In this document: positions 18,792-27,154 of the stretch, in pieces
How the letters are laid out: every line of letters begins with the position of its first letter
How positions within the stretch are numbered: position 1 is the stretch's first letter
Assembly: GCA_002311345.1 (NCBI GenBank)
Contig: DCAA01000006.1
Span: 142,808 to 193,632, forward strand
From: Planctomycetes bacterium UBA1146
GTDB lineage: Bacteria > Planctomycetota > UBA8108 > UBA1146
Direction: 5' to 3'
DNA: 50,825 bases
Made by a program: the position numbers and the translations under genes
Notes under the pieces: generated by a model
What the model saw: the letters and a program-made list of their open reading frames with translations, nothing else
The model's database searches: none
Told to the model about the DNA's origin: nothing

Positions 18792-19792
18792 GGATCGAGC
18801 AACGGGATCTCCCGAGCATGAATCGCAAACCAGGATGTGATGACGTGGCCAACAGGATCCAGTGGTGATCCGGCCGGTTGAATCGAGGTGGGATCGGTCG
18901 GGATCCGTGCGCTCCATCGACCGCCCTGTCGCGTGACCACGACCCTCGACAGGTTGGCTCGGTCCCCTTCAGGCGGTCTCGGATCATACGGATAACGGGG
19001 TCGATCGACCAGTCGATAGGGGCTATAGGGCTCCTTCTTGTAGTAGCGTCGGTGGCTCTCGACCATTCCCAGTACGTCCGTTTCTGGATGGGATTGGCGC
19101 CAATTGGACCAACTGGTCAACTGAAACGGGATCAGATCCAACCATTCTCCTGCTCGATCTCCGGAGATGACTTTCCCGTCGGTTGGACTCCACAGGCTCT
19201 CGTGGGGCCGACCTCCCGGTCCGAGCCGTTCGTGGATGAGCATGCAACAATCCACTACCAGTCCGCTCGAGCCAAACATCAGCGGTTCGGAGTTGTCGGA
19301 AGCCGGTCTCCTGAAGACGGTGGTGGTCTCGGAGATCGGATGGTGGACGACGCAGATCGGTATTCCGCCAAACACGTCATTGACCACCTCGTGCCACTGA
19401 AGGACTCGCAGCGGATAAGCACGAGCCTTTCCATCGATGACGACCCCGATCACCTCACTCGTTGAGATGAGGAATCGGGTTCTGAAATTTTTACCCAGTT
19501 CGTCGACGGTGTCTGTGTCCCATATCGGGGGTTCATCGATGGGGAGCACTTCCTCGGGAGCTCCGAATCGAGTGAGGGTGGGGTCGGAACGCAGATCGGG
19601 AGTGAGTTTGAATCCGTTCGAGAAAGACGCATCCGGGCCGAGATTCTTGCGCTCCTCGATGGCGCGCATCAGTGGAGGGATTCGCCACACGAGCACTGCG
19701 GCGCACATCAGGACCAGCAATCCCATCAACCACAGCGGTGGCATCATGCGTGGACGACCAGAGCCAGGTTGCGACTCTTTTTCGAGGGCCAT
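18788..19792 (-). CDS. DUF3179 domain membrane-anchored protein
   Basis: The 334-residue protein has an N-terminal membrane anchor (about 18-40) and an extracytoplasmic DUF3179 domain. Family landmarks are GKARAYPLRVLQWHEVVND (121-139), LMFGSSGLV (171-179) and ESLWSPTDGKVISG (198-211). Where most family members have a CPLC motif, this one reads CVVHHPIS (147-154), so the second Cys is lost. The family has no established function. Its ATG overlaps the ctaB stop by one base (TGATG), so the two are one transcript. A link to heme or copper handling would be inference from context only. Confidence 0.8.
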   Translation of the reverse strand: MALEKESQPGSGRPRMMPPLWLMGLLVLMCAAVLVWRIPPLMRAIEERKNLGPDASFSNGFKLTPDLRSDPTLTRFGAPEEVLPIDEPPIWDTDTVDELGKNFRTRFLISTSEVIGVVIDGKARAYPLRVLQWHEVVNDVFGGIPICVVHHPISETTTVFRRPASDNSEPLMFGSSGLVVDCCMLIHERLGPGGRPHESLWSPTDGKVISGDRAGEWLDLIPFQLTSWSNWRQSHPETDVLGMVESHRRYYKKEPYSPYRLVDRPRYPYDPRPPEGDRANLSRVVVTRQGGRWSARIPTDPTSIQPAGSPLDPVGHVITSWFAIHAREIPLLDP

Positions 19793-20754
19793 CAGGAAAT
19801 ACTCGGGTTAGCGACAAGAGCGCCGAGAACCAGGGGAAGGTAGAGCAGACTGGCGAGGAATAGACTCCTTGCCGCAGAACGCCGGCGTGTTCGTGCCAGC
19901 GAGAAGGCACGATAGGTGAGGTAGGCACCGGCTGCTGTCGCCACCGCGAGGTATCCAGCTCCGGCGGCACCGACAAGGACCGGGATCAGGCTTACCGCCC
20001 ACAGCAGCAGCGACCAGATCAGGGCAATTCTGGCAGTGCGGTGTCCTTCGGGATCGATCACCGGGAGCATGCGGAAGCCTGCCCGTTCGTATTCCTCCCG
20101 ATGCATCCAGGCGATGGCGAGAAAGTGTGGGATCTGCCAGAAGAACAGAATTGCAAACAGCGACAGCCCGACTGGATGCTGGATGGGAGCACCGGTGCCA
20201 CACCAACCGATGAGCGGGGGTAAGGCTCCGGGGATCGCACCGAAAATGGTGTTGAGGGTCGATCTTTTCTTCATCGGTGTGTAGACGAGGATGTAGAGCA
20301 CCAAACTCAGTATTCCCAGTAGCGATGCCAGTCCATTTCCGCACAGGTAGAGAAGCAGGGTGCCGATCACTCCGGTGCTGATGGAGTAGGCCATGATGAC
20401 CTTGCCGCCGATGCGACCGGTGGCGGTCGCTCGAGAGGCGGTCCTGCGCATCAGTTGATCGGAAGCTCGTTCCCACCACTGGTTCAGAGCATTGGCGGCT
20501 GCCGCCAGCAGTGCAGTGCCCCCGGCCACTCCCAGCAACTGGATGAGCCGCTCGAGCATCTCCGGCGTGGTCAAACCGTACTGGGCTCGGGGAAGAAAGG
20601 GCCATGCAGCAGCGACACCGAGCGCCGCTGTGATGACGACCAGTAGCGTCAGTCGCGGCTTGGCGAGCTGGTACAGGTCGGAGGCCAGTCCGGGGACAGT
20701 TGGGCCCGTTATGCCTGAATTGTCGTGTTCTTCCGCCTGCGGCGATGGTGTCAC
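19792..20754 (-). CDS. ctaB: Protoheme IX farnesyltransferase (heme O synthase)
   Basis: The 320-residue UbiA-family membrane prenyltransferase adds a farnesyl group to heme b, giving heme O, the substrate of CtaA. Eight or nine helices are apparent. The Asp-rich active site NQWWERASDQLMRRTASRA carries the N-x3-ER-x2-D pattern, and the second loop reads YTPMKKRSTLNTIFGAIPG. I chose GTG 20754, preceded by GAGAGGAG; the frame is open further upstream but that stretch has no family-like sequence. The gene is translationally coupled to the DUF3179 gene and faces the oxidase operon from the other strand. Confidence 0.93.
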   Translation of the reverse strand: MTPSPQAEEHDNSGITGPTVPGLASDLYQLAKPRLTLLVVITAALGVAAAWPFLPRAQYGLTTPEMLERLIQLLGVAGGTALLAAAANALNQWWERASDQLMRRTASRATATGRIGGKVIMAYSISTGVIGTLLLYLCGNGLASLLGILSLVLYILVYTPMKKRSTLNTIFGAIPGALPPLIGWCGTGAPIQHPVGLSLFAILFFWQIPHFLAIAWMHREEYERAGFRMLPVIDPEGHRTARIALIWSLLLWAVSLIPVLVGAAGAGYLAVATAAGAYLTYRAFSLARTRRRSAARSLFLASLLYLPLVLGALVANPSIS

Positions 20755-20985
20755 ACCAACTCCTCTCCCGATCACTGCAACCCGGAGTGTAGGGGTAGAA
20801 GGAAGACACGACCACCGGAGCCGGGCAGTGGTCGGGATTGCTTGACGGGGGTGCTTCCAGTGGCGAGAATGCAATGAGGACCAAAATGGTACTGATTCGT
20901 TGAAATGACGCATCAGGCCGCTTGAGAGCTTCTGTCGGGGATTAGAGCCTCTTTCCCTGCTTCCACTAGTGATGGGAGGCTGCCG

Positions 20986-21492
20986 GTGTTTCGGATCACC
21001 AAACAAACAGATTACGGAATTCTCATCCTCACCTCACTGGTGCAGGGATCGATGTCTCTGACTGCGGCAGATCGGGACGAGACTGAATCGACCCGTCTGC
21101 TGTCGGCTCCCGAGATCGCGGCCGTGACGGGACTTTCGTTACCCAATGTCAGCAAGATTCTCAAGGCGCTGGTTCGCGGTGGAGTTCTCGAGTCGCTCAG
21201 GGGTGTCCAGGGAGGATATCGACTCCTTCGGGATCCGCACTGGATCACGATTCAAGAGATCATCGAAGCTCTCGATGGGCCCATCTCGCTGACGCAGTGC
21301 GCCGATGCGGGACCCGACGAATGTGATGTCGGGAATTTCTGTCCGATGAGTGCCAACTGGCGCTACATCAACGATCGCGTCCGGGAAACGCTCGAGGGAA
21401 TCACGCTGGCACAGATTTCCGTACCGGGAGGGGTACTCGCCATGGTTGCAGGGCAAGAGTCAGAGGATCCGATGGAGGAAAGAGATGTCTGA
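20986..21492 (+). CDS. Rrf2-family transcriptional regulator, probable [2Fe-2S] sensor of the SUF operon
   Basis: The 168-residue protein has an N-terminal winged helix (FRITKQTDYGILILTSL at 2-18; SLPNVSKILKALVRGGVLES recognition region at 51-70; GVQGGYRL wing). Three Cys at 105, 113 and 119 match the cluster region of IscR/SufR-type Rrf2 proteins, although the first gap is wider (C-x7-C-x5-C versus C-x5-C-x5-C). It probably represses or adjusts suf transcription according to cluster supply. GTG 20986 has GGGAGG 6 nt upstream. Its end overlaps the sufB start by 8 nt, so regulator and target are co-translated. The 231-base gap upstream should hold the promoter and operator; no clear box is seen. 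Confidence 0.88.
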   Translation: MFRITKQTDYGILILTSLVQGSMSLTAADRDETESTRLLSAPEIAAVTGLSLPNVSKILKALVRGGVLESLRGVQGGYRLLRDPHWITIQEIIEALDGPISLTQCADAGPDECDVGNFCPMSANWRYINDRVRETLEGITLAQISVPGGVLAMVAGQESEDPMEERDV

Positions 21493-22927
21493 AGCCAAAG
21501 AGCTACAGGAACTTGCTGACAAGGAATACGAGTTTGGATTCGTCACCGATGTCGAATCCGATTCCATCCCTGCTGGACTCGACGAAGAGACGATTCGCGA
21601 GATCTCTCGTCGCAAGGATGAACCGGATTGGCTGCTGGAGTACCGTTTGAAGTCGTATCGCTACTGGCTCACCATGAAAGATCCTTCGTGGGCCAAGGTC
21701 GATCGAAATGTCATCGACTATCAGAAGATCATCTACTACAGCGCACCGAAGCCAAAAAAGGAGTTAAAGAGCCTCGACGAGGTCGATCCTGAACTGCTCG
21801 ATACCTTCGAGAAACTGGGAATCTCGCTCGACGAGCAGAAACGTCTCTCCGGCGTCGCTGTCGATGCGGTCTTCGACAGCGTGTCCGTGGCGACAACCTT
21901 CAGCGACAAGTTGGCCGATCTCGGCATCATCTTTGGTTCCTTTTCCGATGCGGTGAAAAACCACCCCGAGCTGGTTCGCAAGTACCTGGGCTCGGTGGTT
22001 CCCTATACCGACAACTTCTTTGCCGCCCTGAATTCTGCGGTTTTCTCCGACGGTTCCTTCTGCTACATCCCCGCAGGTGTTCGTTGTCCGATGGAACTTT
22101 CCACCTACTTCCGCATCAACGCGGAAGGAACGGGACAGTTCGAGCGTACGCTCATCGTGGCCGATGAGCGTTCCACCGTTTCCTACCTCGAGGGATGCAC
22201 GGCACCGATGCGAGACGAGAACCAACTTCATGCTGCTGTCGTGGAACTGGTGGCACTCGAAGATGCGACCATCAAGTATTCGACGGTGCAGAACTGGTAT
22301 CCGGGCGATGCCGAGGGAGTCGGGGGCATCTACAACTTCGTGACCAAGAGAGGCCTGTGTAAGGGGGATCGATCGAAGATCTCCTGGACCCAGGTCGAGA
22401 CTGGCTCGGCGATCACCTGGAAGTATCCATCCTGCATTCTCAAGGGTGATAATTCCGTCGGAGAGTTCTACTCCGTGGCTCTCACCAATAATTACCAGCA
22501 GGCTGATACCGGCACCAAGATGGTGCACATTGGCAAAGGAACCACCAGCACCATCGTCTCCAAGGGGATCAGCGCTGGTCACGGGCAGAACACTTACCGG
22601 GGCCTGGTCGATGTGAAAAAGGGTGCCGAGGGCGCACGGAATTACTCTCAGTGTGATTCGATGTTGCTGGGTGATCGATGCGGAGCTCACACCTTCCCGT
22701 ATATCGAAGTTCGAAATCCGAGTGCCAAAGTCGAGCACGAGGCGACCACTTCGAAGATCGGAGAGGACCAGATCTTTTACTGCAACCAGCGTGGGATCTC
22801 CACCGAGGATGCTGTCTCGATGATTGTGAACGGATTCTGCAAGGAGGTGTTCAGTGAACTTCCGATGGAATTCGCAGTCGAGGCGCAGAAGTTACTCGCC
22901 GTGAGTCTCGAGGGGAGTGTTGGCTGA
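21485..22927 (+). CDS. sufB: Fe-S cluster assembly scaffold SufB
   Basis: The 480-residue protein builds Fe-S clusters in the SufBC2D complex. The family core is evident: CYIPAGVRCPMELSTYFRIN, LEGCTAPMRDENQLHAAVVE, VQNWYPGD-EGVGGIYNFVTKRG and the C-terminal RGISTEDAVSMIVNGFCKEV, whose Cys corresponds to the essential cluster-site Cys. Length is as usual for SufB. ATG 21485 is supported by GAGGAAAGAG upstream. Stop and next start share one base (TGATG). Confidence 0.96.
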   Translation: MSEAKELQELADKEYEFGFVTDVESDSIPAGLDEETIREISRRKDEPDWLLEYRLKSYRYWLTMKDPSWAKVDRNVIDYQKIIYYSAPKPKKELKSLDEVDPELLDTFEKLGISLDEQKRLSGVAVDAVFDSVSVATTFSDKLADLGIIFGSFSDAVKNHPELVRKYLGSVVPYTDNFFAALNSAVFSDGSFCYIPAGVRCPMELSTYFRINAEGTGQFERTLIVADERSTVSYLEGCTAPMRDENQLHAAVVELVALEDATIKYSTVQNWYPGDAEGVGGIYNFVTKRGLCKGDRSKISWTQVETGSAITWKYPSCILKGDNSVGEFYSVALTNNYQQADTGTKMVHIGKGTTSTIVSKGISAGHGQNTYRGLVDVKKGAEGARNYSQCDSMLLGDRCGAHTFPYIEVRNPSAKVEHEATTSKIGEDQIFYCNQRGISTEDAVSMIVNGFCKEVFSELPMEFAVEAQKLLAVSLEGSVG

Positions 22928-23718
22928 TGAACCGGAAGAAGGATGAGATGTTACTCGATGTACAGGACCTCCATGTTTCCGTGGATGGTACCGAAATCCT
23001 TCGTGGATTGAATCTCCAGGTGAAGGCGGGAGAGGTCCACGCCATCATGGGACCAAACGGTTCCGGAAAGAGTACTCTCGCGAACGTGCTGGCTGGACGT
23101 GAAGAATACCAGGTGGATAGTGGAACCGTTCGCTACAACGGTCTTGATCTTCTTGAACTCTCCGCCGACGAGCGCGCTTGCGAGGGGATCTTCATGGCAT
23201 TCCAGTATCCGGTTTCCATTCCCGGCATCTCGACCGCTTACTTCCTTCGTAGTGCACTCAATTCCATTCGACGCTATCGTGACGAATCAGAAGTGGATCC
23301 GATAGATTTCCTGGAGATGATCCGATCCAAAGTTGAGCTGGTCGGGATCGATGAAAAATTGCTCCAGCGTGCCGTCAATGACGGATTCAGTGGCGGAGAG
23401 AAGAAGCGCAACGAGATCCTACAGATGGCGGTTCTCGATCCGAAACTGGCGATCCTCGACGAAACCGATTCCGGACTCGACATCGATGCGCTGCGAATCG
23501 TTGCCGAAGGGGTCAACTCTTTGCGCGCAGATGATCGTGCTATCGTTGTGGTCACACACTATCAACGACTGCTCGATCACATCATTCCCGACCATGTTCA
23601 TGTGCTCTCAGGAGGCAGGATTGTACGGTCGGGAGACAAGACCCTCGCACAAGAACTCGAACGTGATGGTTATGCCGGGCTCGGGGTGGATGACGCCAGG
23701 GCCGGAAGCAGGACCTAG
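22927..23718 (+). CDS. sufC: Fe-S cluster assembly ATPase SufC
   Basis: The 263-residue ABC-type ATPase powers the SufBCD scaffold. Walker A is GPNGSGKST (42-50), the ABC signature is FSGGEKKRNEI, and Walker B runs into LAILDETDSGLDIDAL with the SufC-specific Asp-Ser-Gly-Leu-Asp. An H-loop His is in VVVTHYQRLL. ATG 22927 overlaps the sufB TGA. The C-terminal 15 residues extend slightly beyond typical SufC. Confidence 0.96.
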   Translation: MNRKKDEMLLDVQDLHVSVDGTEILRGLNLQVKAGEVHAIMGPNGSGKSTLANVLAGREEYQVDSGTVRYNGLDLLELSADERACEGIFMAFQYPVSIPGISTAYFLRSALNSIRRYRDESEVDPIDFLEMIRSKVELVGIDEKLLQRAVNDGFSGGEKKRNEILQMAVLDPKLAILDETDSGLDIDALRIVAEGVNSLRADDRAIVVVTHYQRLLDHIIPDHVHVLSGGRIVRSGDKTLAQELERDGYAGLGVDDARAGSRT

Positions 23719-23726
23719 GAGGCGCC

Positions 23727-25037
23727 TTGACACCTGAAGCTATCGATTCCTGGACTGAATCAGTACGCGCCACTGCGCAGCGTCTCAACAAGGCCGATGA
23801 CGGTCTCCGTGGGCGACGTGAAGATGCTCTACAGCGTTTCCAGTCGAACGGGTTCCCTGGTCGTAAAGATGAAGAGTGGCGCTACACCCCGCTCAAGAAA
23901 CTGGTCAACGGTCCGTGTCATCAACTATTGCCCGCTTCAACCCGGATCCCTGTTCAAGCAGACCTGCCCATCGAGGCGGCCGCCCGGGTTGTGCTCGTCA
24001 ACGGTGAGTTTCAGGAACCACTTTCCGATTTCTCCTCTCTTCCGGCTGGAATCAAGATCGGTTCCCTGGCCAGTCTCCGGAAGCAAGACTCTGGCGCAAT
24101 CGTCGACTTACTTTCCAGTTCTTTTCCACTGCAAGATCATCCTTTCCAGAGTCTTTCCGATGCGATGCTCGATGACGGCATCTGGATCGAGGTTTCCACT
24201 GAATGTCGTGATGAAGTGGCAACGATCCACATTCTGCATGCCTTCGATGGATCCCGGGGAGCGGGATCAGCTCATGTCACGGGGATCATCCGGTGCGCAG
24301 CGGGAACTCGGCTACGTGTGGTGGAAGAGGTCCGATCTGAAGGTGAAGTACTCGGGAACATCCGCTGGGGAGTGGCCCTGGCAGAAGACTCATCCCTCGA
24401 CAGGGTCCGGGTCATTCGCCCGGGTTGCGATTCCGTTTTCCATGGCACGAGAGTCGTTCAGCAAGGTGGTTCTAACTTTCACGATCTGATGATCTGTGCC
24501 GGATCCAATCTGGTCCGCAACGAGGTGAATACCATCCACTCTGGACCACGTTGTCACGTCGAACTGCTGGGAGTATACGCGGCTCGGGGAATAGAAGTGG
24601 TCGACAACCACACCACTATCGAGCATGCGGTGGAAGATTGCACCAGCCGTGAGATCTACAGGGGAGTTCTATCCCAGAAGGGGCGTGGAATCTTCACTGG
24701 AATGATCCACGTCCATCCGGATGCTCAGCGAATCGATGCAAAACAGTCCAATGACACCATCCTCCTGTCTCGTGATGCAGAGATGAACTCCAGGCCTCGT
24801 CTGGAGATCTACGCCGATGACGTGAAGTGCACTCATGGGGCTACGGTAGGAGAACTGGATGAGGAAGCGCTTTTCTATCTCCGATCCAGGGGGATTCAAC
24901 TGGACGAGGCCCGCAGGATGCTCGTCAGGGCTTTCGCTTCGGAGGTTCTTTCCGGGTTGGATCCAGAGGAGTTGCGTGAATTCATCATCGCGGAACTCGA
25001 GCAATGCATCCCAGAAAGCGGGGAGTGTGCTCCTTGA
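23727..25037 (+). CDS. sufD: Fe-S cluster assembly protein SufD
   Basis: The 436-residue SufB paralogue completes the SufBC2D complex. The N-terminal part has the helical GFPGRKDEEWRYTPLKKL motif. The C-terminal beta-helix carries VDNHTTIEHAVEDCTSREIY and KCTHGATVGELDEEALFYLR with RGI-LDEARRMLVRAF, all diagnostic. The start is TTG 23727 behind a strong AGGAGGCGCC site. Its TGA overlaps the sufS start. Confidence 0.94.
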   Translation: MTPEAIDSWTESVRATAQRLNKADDGLRGRREDALQRFQSNGFPGRKDEEWRYTPLKKLVNGPCHQLLPASTRIPVQADLPIEAAARVVLVNGEFQEPLSDFSSLPAGIKIGSLASLRKQDSGAIVDLLSSSFPLQDHPFQSLSDAMLDDGIWIEVSTECRDEVATIHILHAFDGSRGAGSAHVTGIIRCAAGTRLRVVEEVRSEGEVLGNIRWGVALAEDSSLDRVRVIRPGCDSVFHGTRVVQQGGSNFHDLMICAGSNLVRNEVNTIHSGPRCHVELLGVYAARGIEVVDNHTTIEHAVEDCTSREIYRGVLSQKGRGIFTGMIHVHPDAQRIDAKQSNDTILLSRDAEMNSRPRLEIYADDVKCTHGATVGELDEEALFYLRSRGIQLDEARRMLVRAFASEVLSGLDPEELREFIIAELEQCIPESGECAP

Positions 25038-26290
25038 ATCGACAGTCTCATACCGATGAGCCAGGCGGAACCTCGCTTGATCTCGCCACGGTGAGGTCGT
25101 TGTTTCCATGCTTACAGCAGCAGATCCACGGCAACCCGCTCGTCTATCTGGATAGTGCTGCAACGACCCAGAAACCCATCTCCGTTCTGGAAGCGATGGA
25201 CGGGTATTACCGTGAATATTGCTCGAACATTCATCGGGGAATCCACACCTTGAGTGAGAGGGCTACGGCGAAATACGAGGATGTCCGGAACAAGGTCGCG
25301 GCATTGCTGCGGGCTCCCGATCCTCGCTCAGTGGTCTTTACCAGCGGTACCACGGAAGCCATCAATCTGGTGGCCCGGACCATCGGCAGAGAACGTGTCG
25401 GTTCCGGCGACGAGGTTCTGATCAGTGCGATGGAGCATCATGCAAACATCGTCCCATGGCAGATGCTGTGCGAGGAACAGGGGGCGACTCTCAGGGTGAT
25501 TCCCTGTTCCGACGAGGGGGATCTGATTCTCGATGATCTCGTCGACTTGATCTCGGAGAAGACCCGGATCGTCGCCATAGGCCATGTTTCCAACGCCATC
25601 GGCACCGTCAATGACATCAAGCGCATCATCCATTCTGCCCGGGAAATGGGAGCACTGACCGTGGTCGATGCGGCGCAGTCTGTACCCCATATGAACATCG
25701 ACGTGGAGGATCTCGGTTGTGATTTCCTCGCTTTCAGTGGCCACAAAGTGTACGGGCCAACGGGTTCCGGGGTTCTCTGGGGACGACTCGAACTGCTCGA
25801 GGCGATGAAGCCCTGGCAAGGTGGCGGGGACATGATCCGGACCGTTTCCTTCGAGAAAACGACTTATGCGGATGTCCCTCTGAAGTTCGAGGCAGGAACG
25901 CCCGATATCGCTGCGGTGATTGGCCTCGGTGCTGCGCTGGATTTTGTCAATGAGATCGGGCTCGATGCGATCTACGCTCATGAAAAAGAACTTCTCGATG
26001 AAGCAGTAGCCAAGCTGGATCAGGTGTCTGGAGTGCAAATTGTCGGACGTCCGAATCAGCGGGCCTCATCCATCTCCTTCGTGCTAGATGGTGTGCATCC
26101 TCACGATGTCGGGACAATCCTGGACCAGAAAGGTGTTGCTGTGCGTGCCGGCCATCACTGCGCAATGCCATTGATGAAACGCTTTGGTTTGGTTGCGACC
26201 ATCCGGGCTTCGTTTGGTGTCTATAGCGAATCGGAAGACGTGGATTCTCTCGTCGAAGCGATCGATGAGGTGAAGGTGATCTTCCGATGA
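25034..26290 (+). CDS. sufS: Cysteine desulfurase SufS
   Basis: The 418-residue PLP enzyme takes sulfur from cysteine for cluster assembly. PLP Lys238 is in FSGHKVYGPTG, the His-rich AMEHHANIVPW motif is near 133, and the catalytic Cys376 is in RAGHHCAMPL, all as in group II desulfurases. I infer the start TTG 25034, which overlaps the sufD TGA (TTGA); GTG 25026 would add little. The late motif reads VATIRASF where most relatives have ATARASF. Sulfur acceptance by SufU follows from the next gene. Confidence 0.95.
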   Translation: MNRQSHTDEPGGTSLDLATVRSLFPCLQQQIHGNPLVYLDSAATTQKPISVLEAMDGYYREYCSNIHRGIHTLSERATAKYEDVRNKVAALLRAPDPRSVVFTSGTTEAINLVARTIGRERVGSGDEVLISAMEHHANIVPWQMLCEEQGATLRVIPCSDEGDLILDDLVDLISEKTRIVAIGHVSNAIGTVNDIKRIIHSAREMGALTVVDAAQSVPHMNIDVEDLGCDFLAFSGHKVYGPTGSGVLWGRLELLEAMKPWQGGGDMIRTVSFEKTTYADVPLKFEAGTPDIAAVIGLGAALDFVNEIGLDAIYAHEKELLDEAVAKLDQVSGVQIVGRPNQRASSISFVLDGVHPHDVGTILDQKGVAVRAGHHCAMPLMKRFGLVATIRASFGVYSESEDVDSLVEAIDEVKVIFR

Positions 26291-26739
26291 ATGATTTTCG
26301 AGATCTCTACCAGGAGATGATCCTCGATCATTACCGGTCCCCTCGCAATTTCGGGCCGCTCGAGAGCCAGAACCTATCAGCTCGGGGATATAACCCTCTA
26401 TGTGGAGATGAGGTGGAACTCCACCTCTATCGTGATGGCGATGGAATCTTGCGCGATATCTCTTTCGAGGGGTGTGGCTGCGCCATCTCGACCGCATCCG
26501 CTTCGATCCTGTCGGAAGTCTTGAAGGGTAGACCGGAAAATGAAGTTCGCGGTATCTTCGAGGAGTTCCACAAGATGATCACTGAAGAAGGAACTGCACC
26601 CGAAGGAGAAGGGTTGGCGAAACTGAAGGTATTTTCCGGAGTGAAAAATTTTCCCGTCCGGGTCAAATGTGCGACGCTTGTCTGGCACACGCTTATCCAG
26701 GCTCTCAATGAGAAAGAGGAGGAGGTCTGTACCGAATGA
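26287..26739 (+). CDS. sufU: Zinc-dependent sulfur transfer protein SufU
   Basis: The 150-residue SufU protein carries sulfide from SufS to SufBCD. Conserved ligands are Cys39 and Asp41 (NPLCGDEVEL), Cys65 of the GCGCAIS block (63-65) and Cys128 (VKCATL), matching the Zn site of SufU. The 18-21 residue SufU-specific insertion is present around 85-112. ATG 26287 overlaps the sufS stop as ATGA, and its own TGA overlaps sufT. Confidence 0.94.
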   Translation: MNDFRDLYQEMILDHYRSPRNFGPLESQNLSARGYNPLCGDEVELHLYRDGDGILRDISFEGCGCAISTASASILSEVLKGRPENEVRGIFEEFHKMITEEGTAPEGEGLAKLKVFSGVKNFPVRVKCATLVWHTLIQALNEKEEEVCTE

Positions 26740-27134
26740 TGTCTGATCAAGATAACGCAAATAGTGGTGATCCTTCCCGGGGTGAAAATCCGTCCGAGGT
26801 CGAACTGCGCCCGGCAGGTCTCCAGGCCGAGGAGGGAACCCTCGAGGATCGTGTCATCAAAGCGATGGAGTCCTGCTTCGATCCGGAGATTCCCGTCAAC
26901 ATCTACGAACTGGGTCTGGTCTATCGAGTCGACATCTCCGGTTCGAAAGTGGATGTGGAGATGACCCTCACTTCTCCGGCCTGTCCTGTTGCCGGCACCC
27001 TGCCGGGTGAACTGGAGCAGAAAATCGCCGCTGCCGAGGGTGTCGAGGATTGCTCGGTGGGGGTGGTCTGGGATCCGCCCTGGACAAAAGATCGGATGAC
27101 GGAGGGTGCCCGGTTGCAACTGGGGATGTTCTAG
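26736..27134 (+). CDS. sufT: SufT / MIP18-family (DUF59) Fe-S maturation protein
   Basis: The 132-residue protein has a DUF59 domain at about 38-125: VIKAMESCFDPEIPVNIYEL, then the conserved Cys in TSPACPVAG, and WDPPWTKDRMTEGARL at the end. SufT proteins help Fe-S cluster delivery or maturation under demand. The first about 36 residues are hydrophilic, Pro/Asn/Glu-rich and not part of the domain. ATG 26736 overlaps the sufU stop. It is the last gene of the operon and converges on a minus-strand gene 20 nt away. Confidence 0.9.
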   Translation: MMSDQDNANSGDPSRGENPSEVELRPAGLQAEEGTLEDRVIKAMESCFDPEIPVNIYELGLVYRVDISGSKVDVEMTLTSPACPVAGTLPGELEQKIAAAEGVEDCSVGVVWDPPWTKDRMTEGARLQLGMF

Positions 27135-27154
27135 ACAGCAATCGGAACCCGGGC

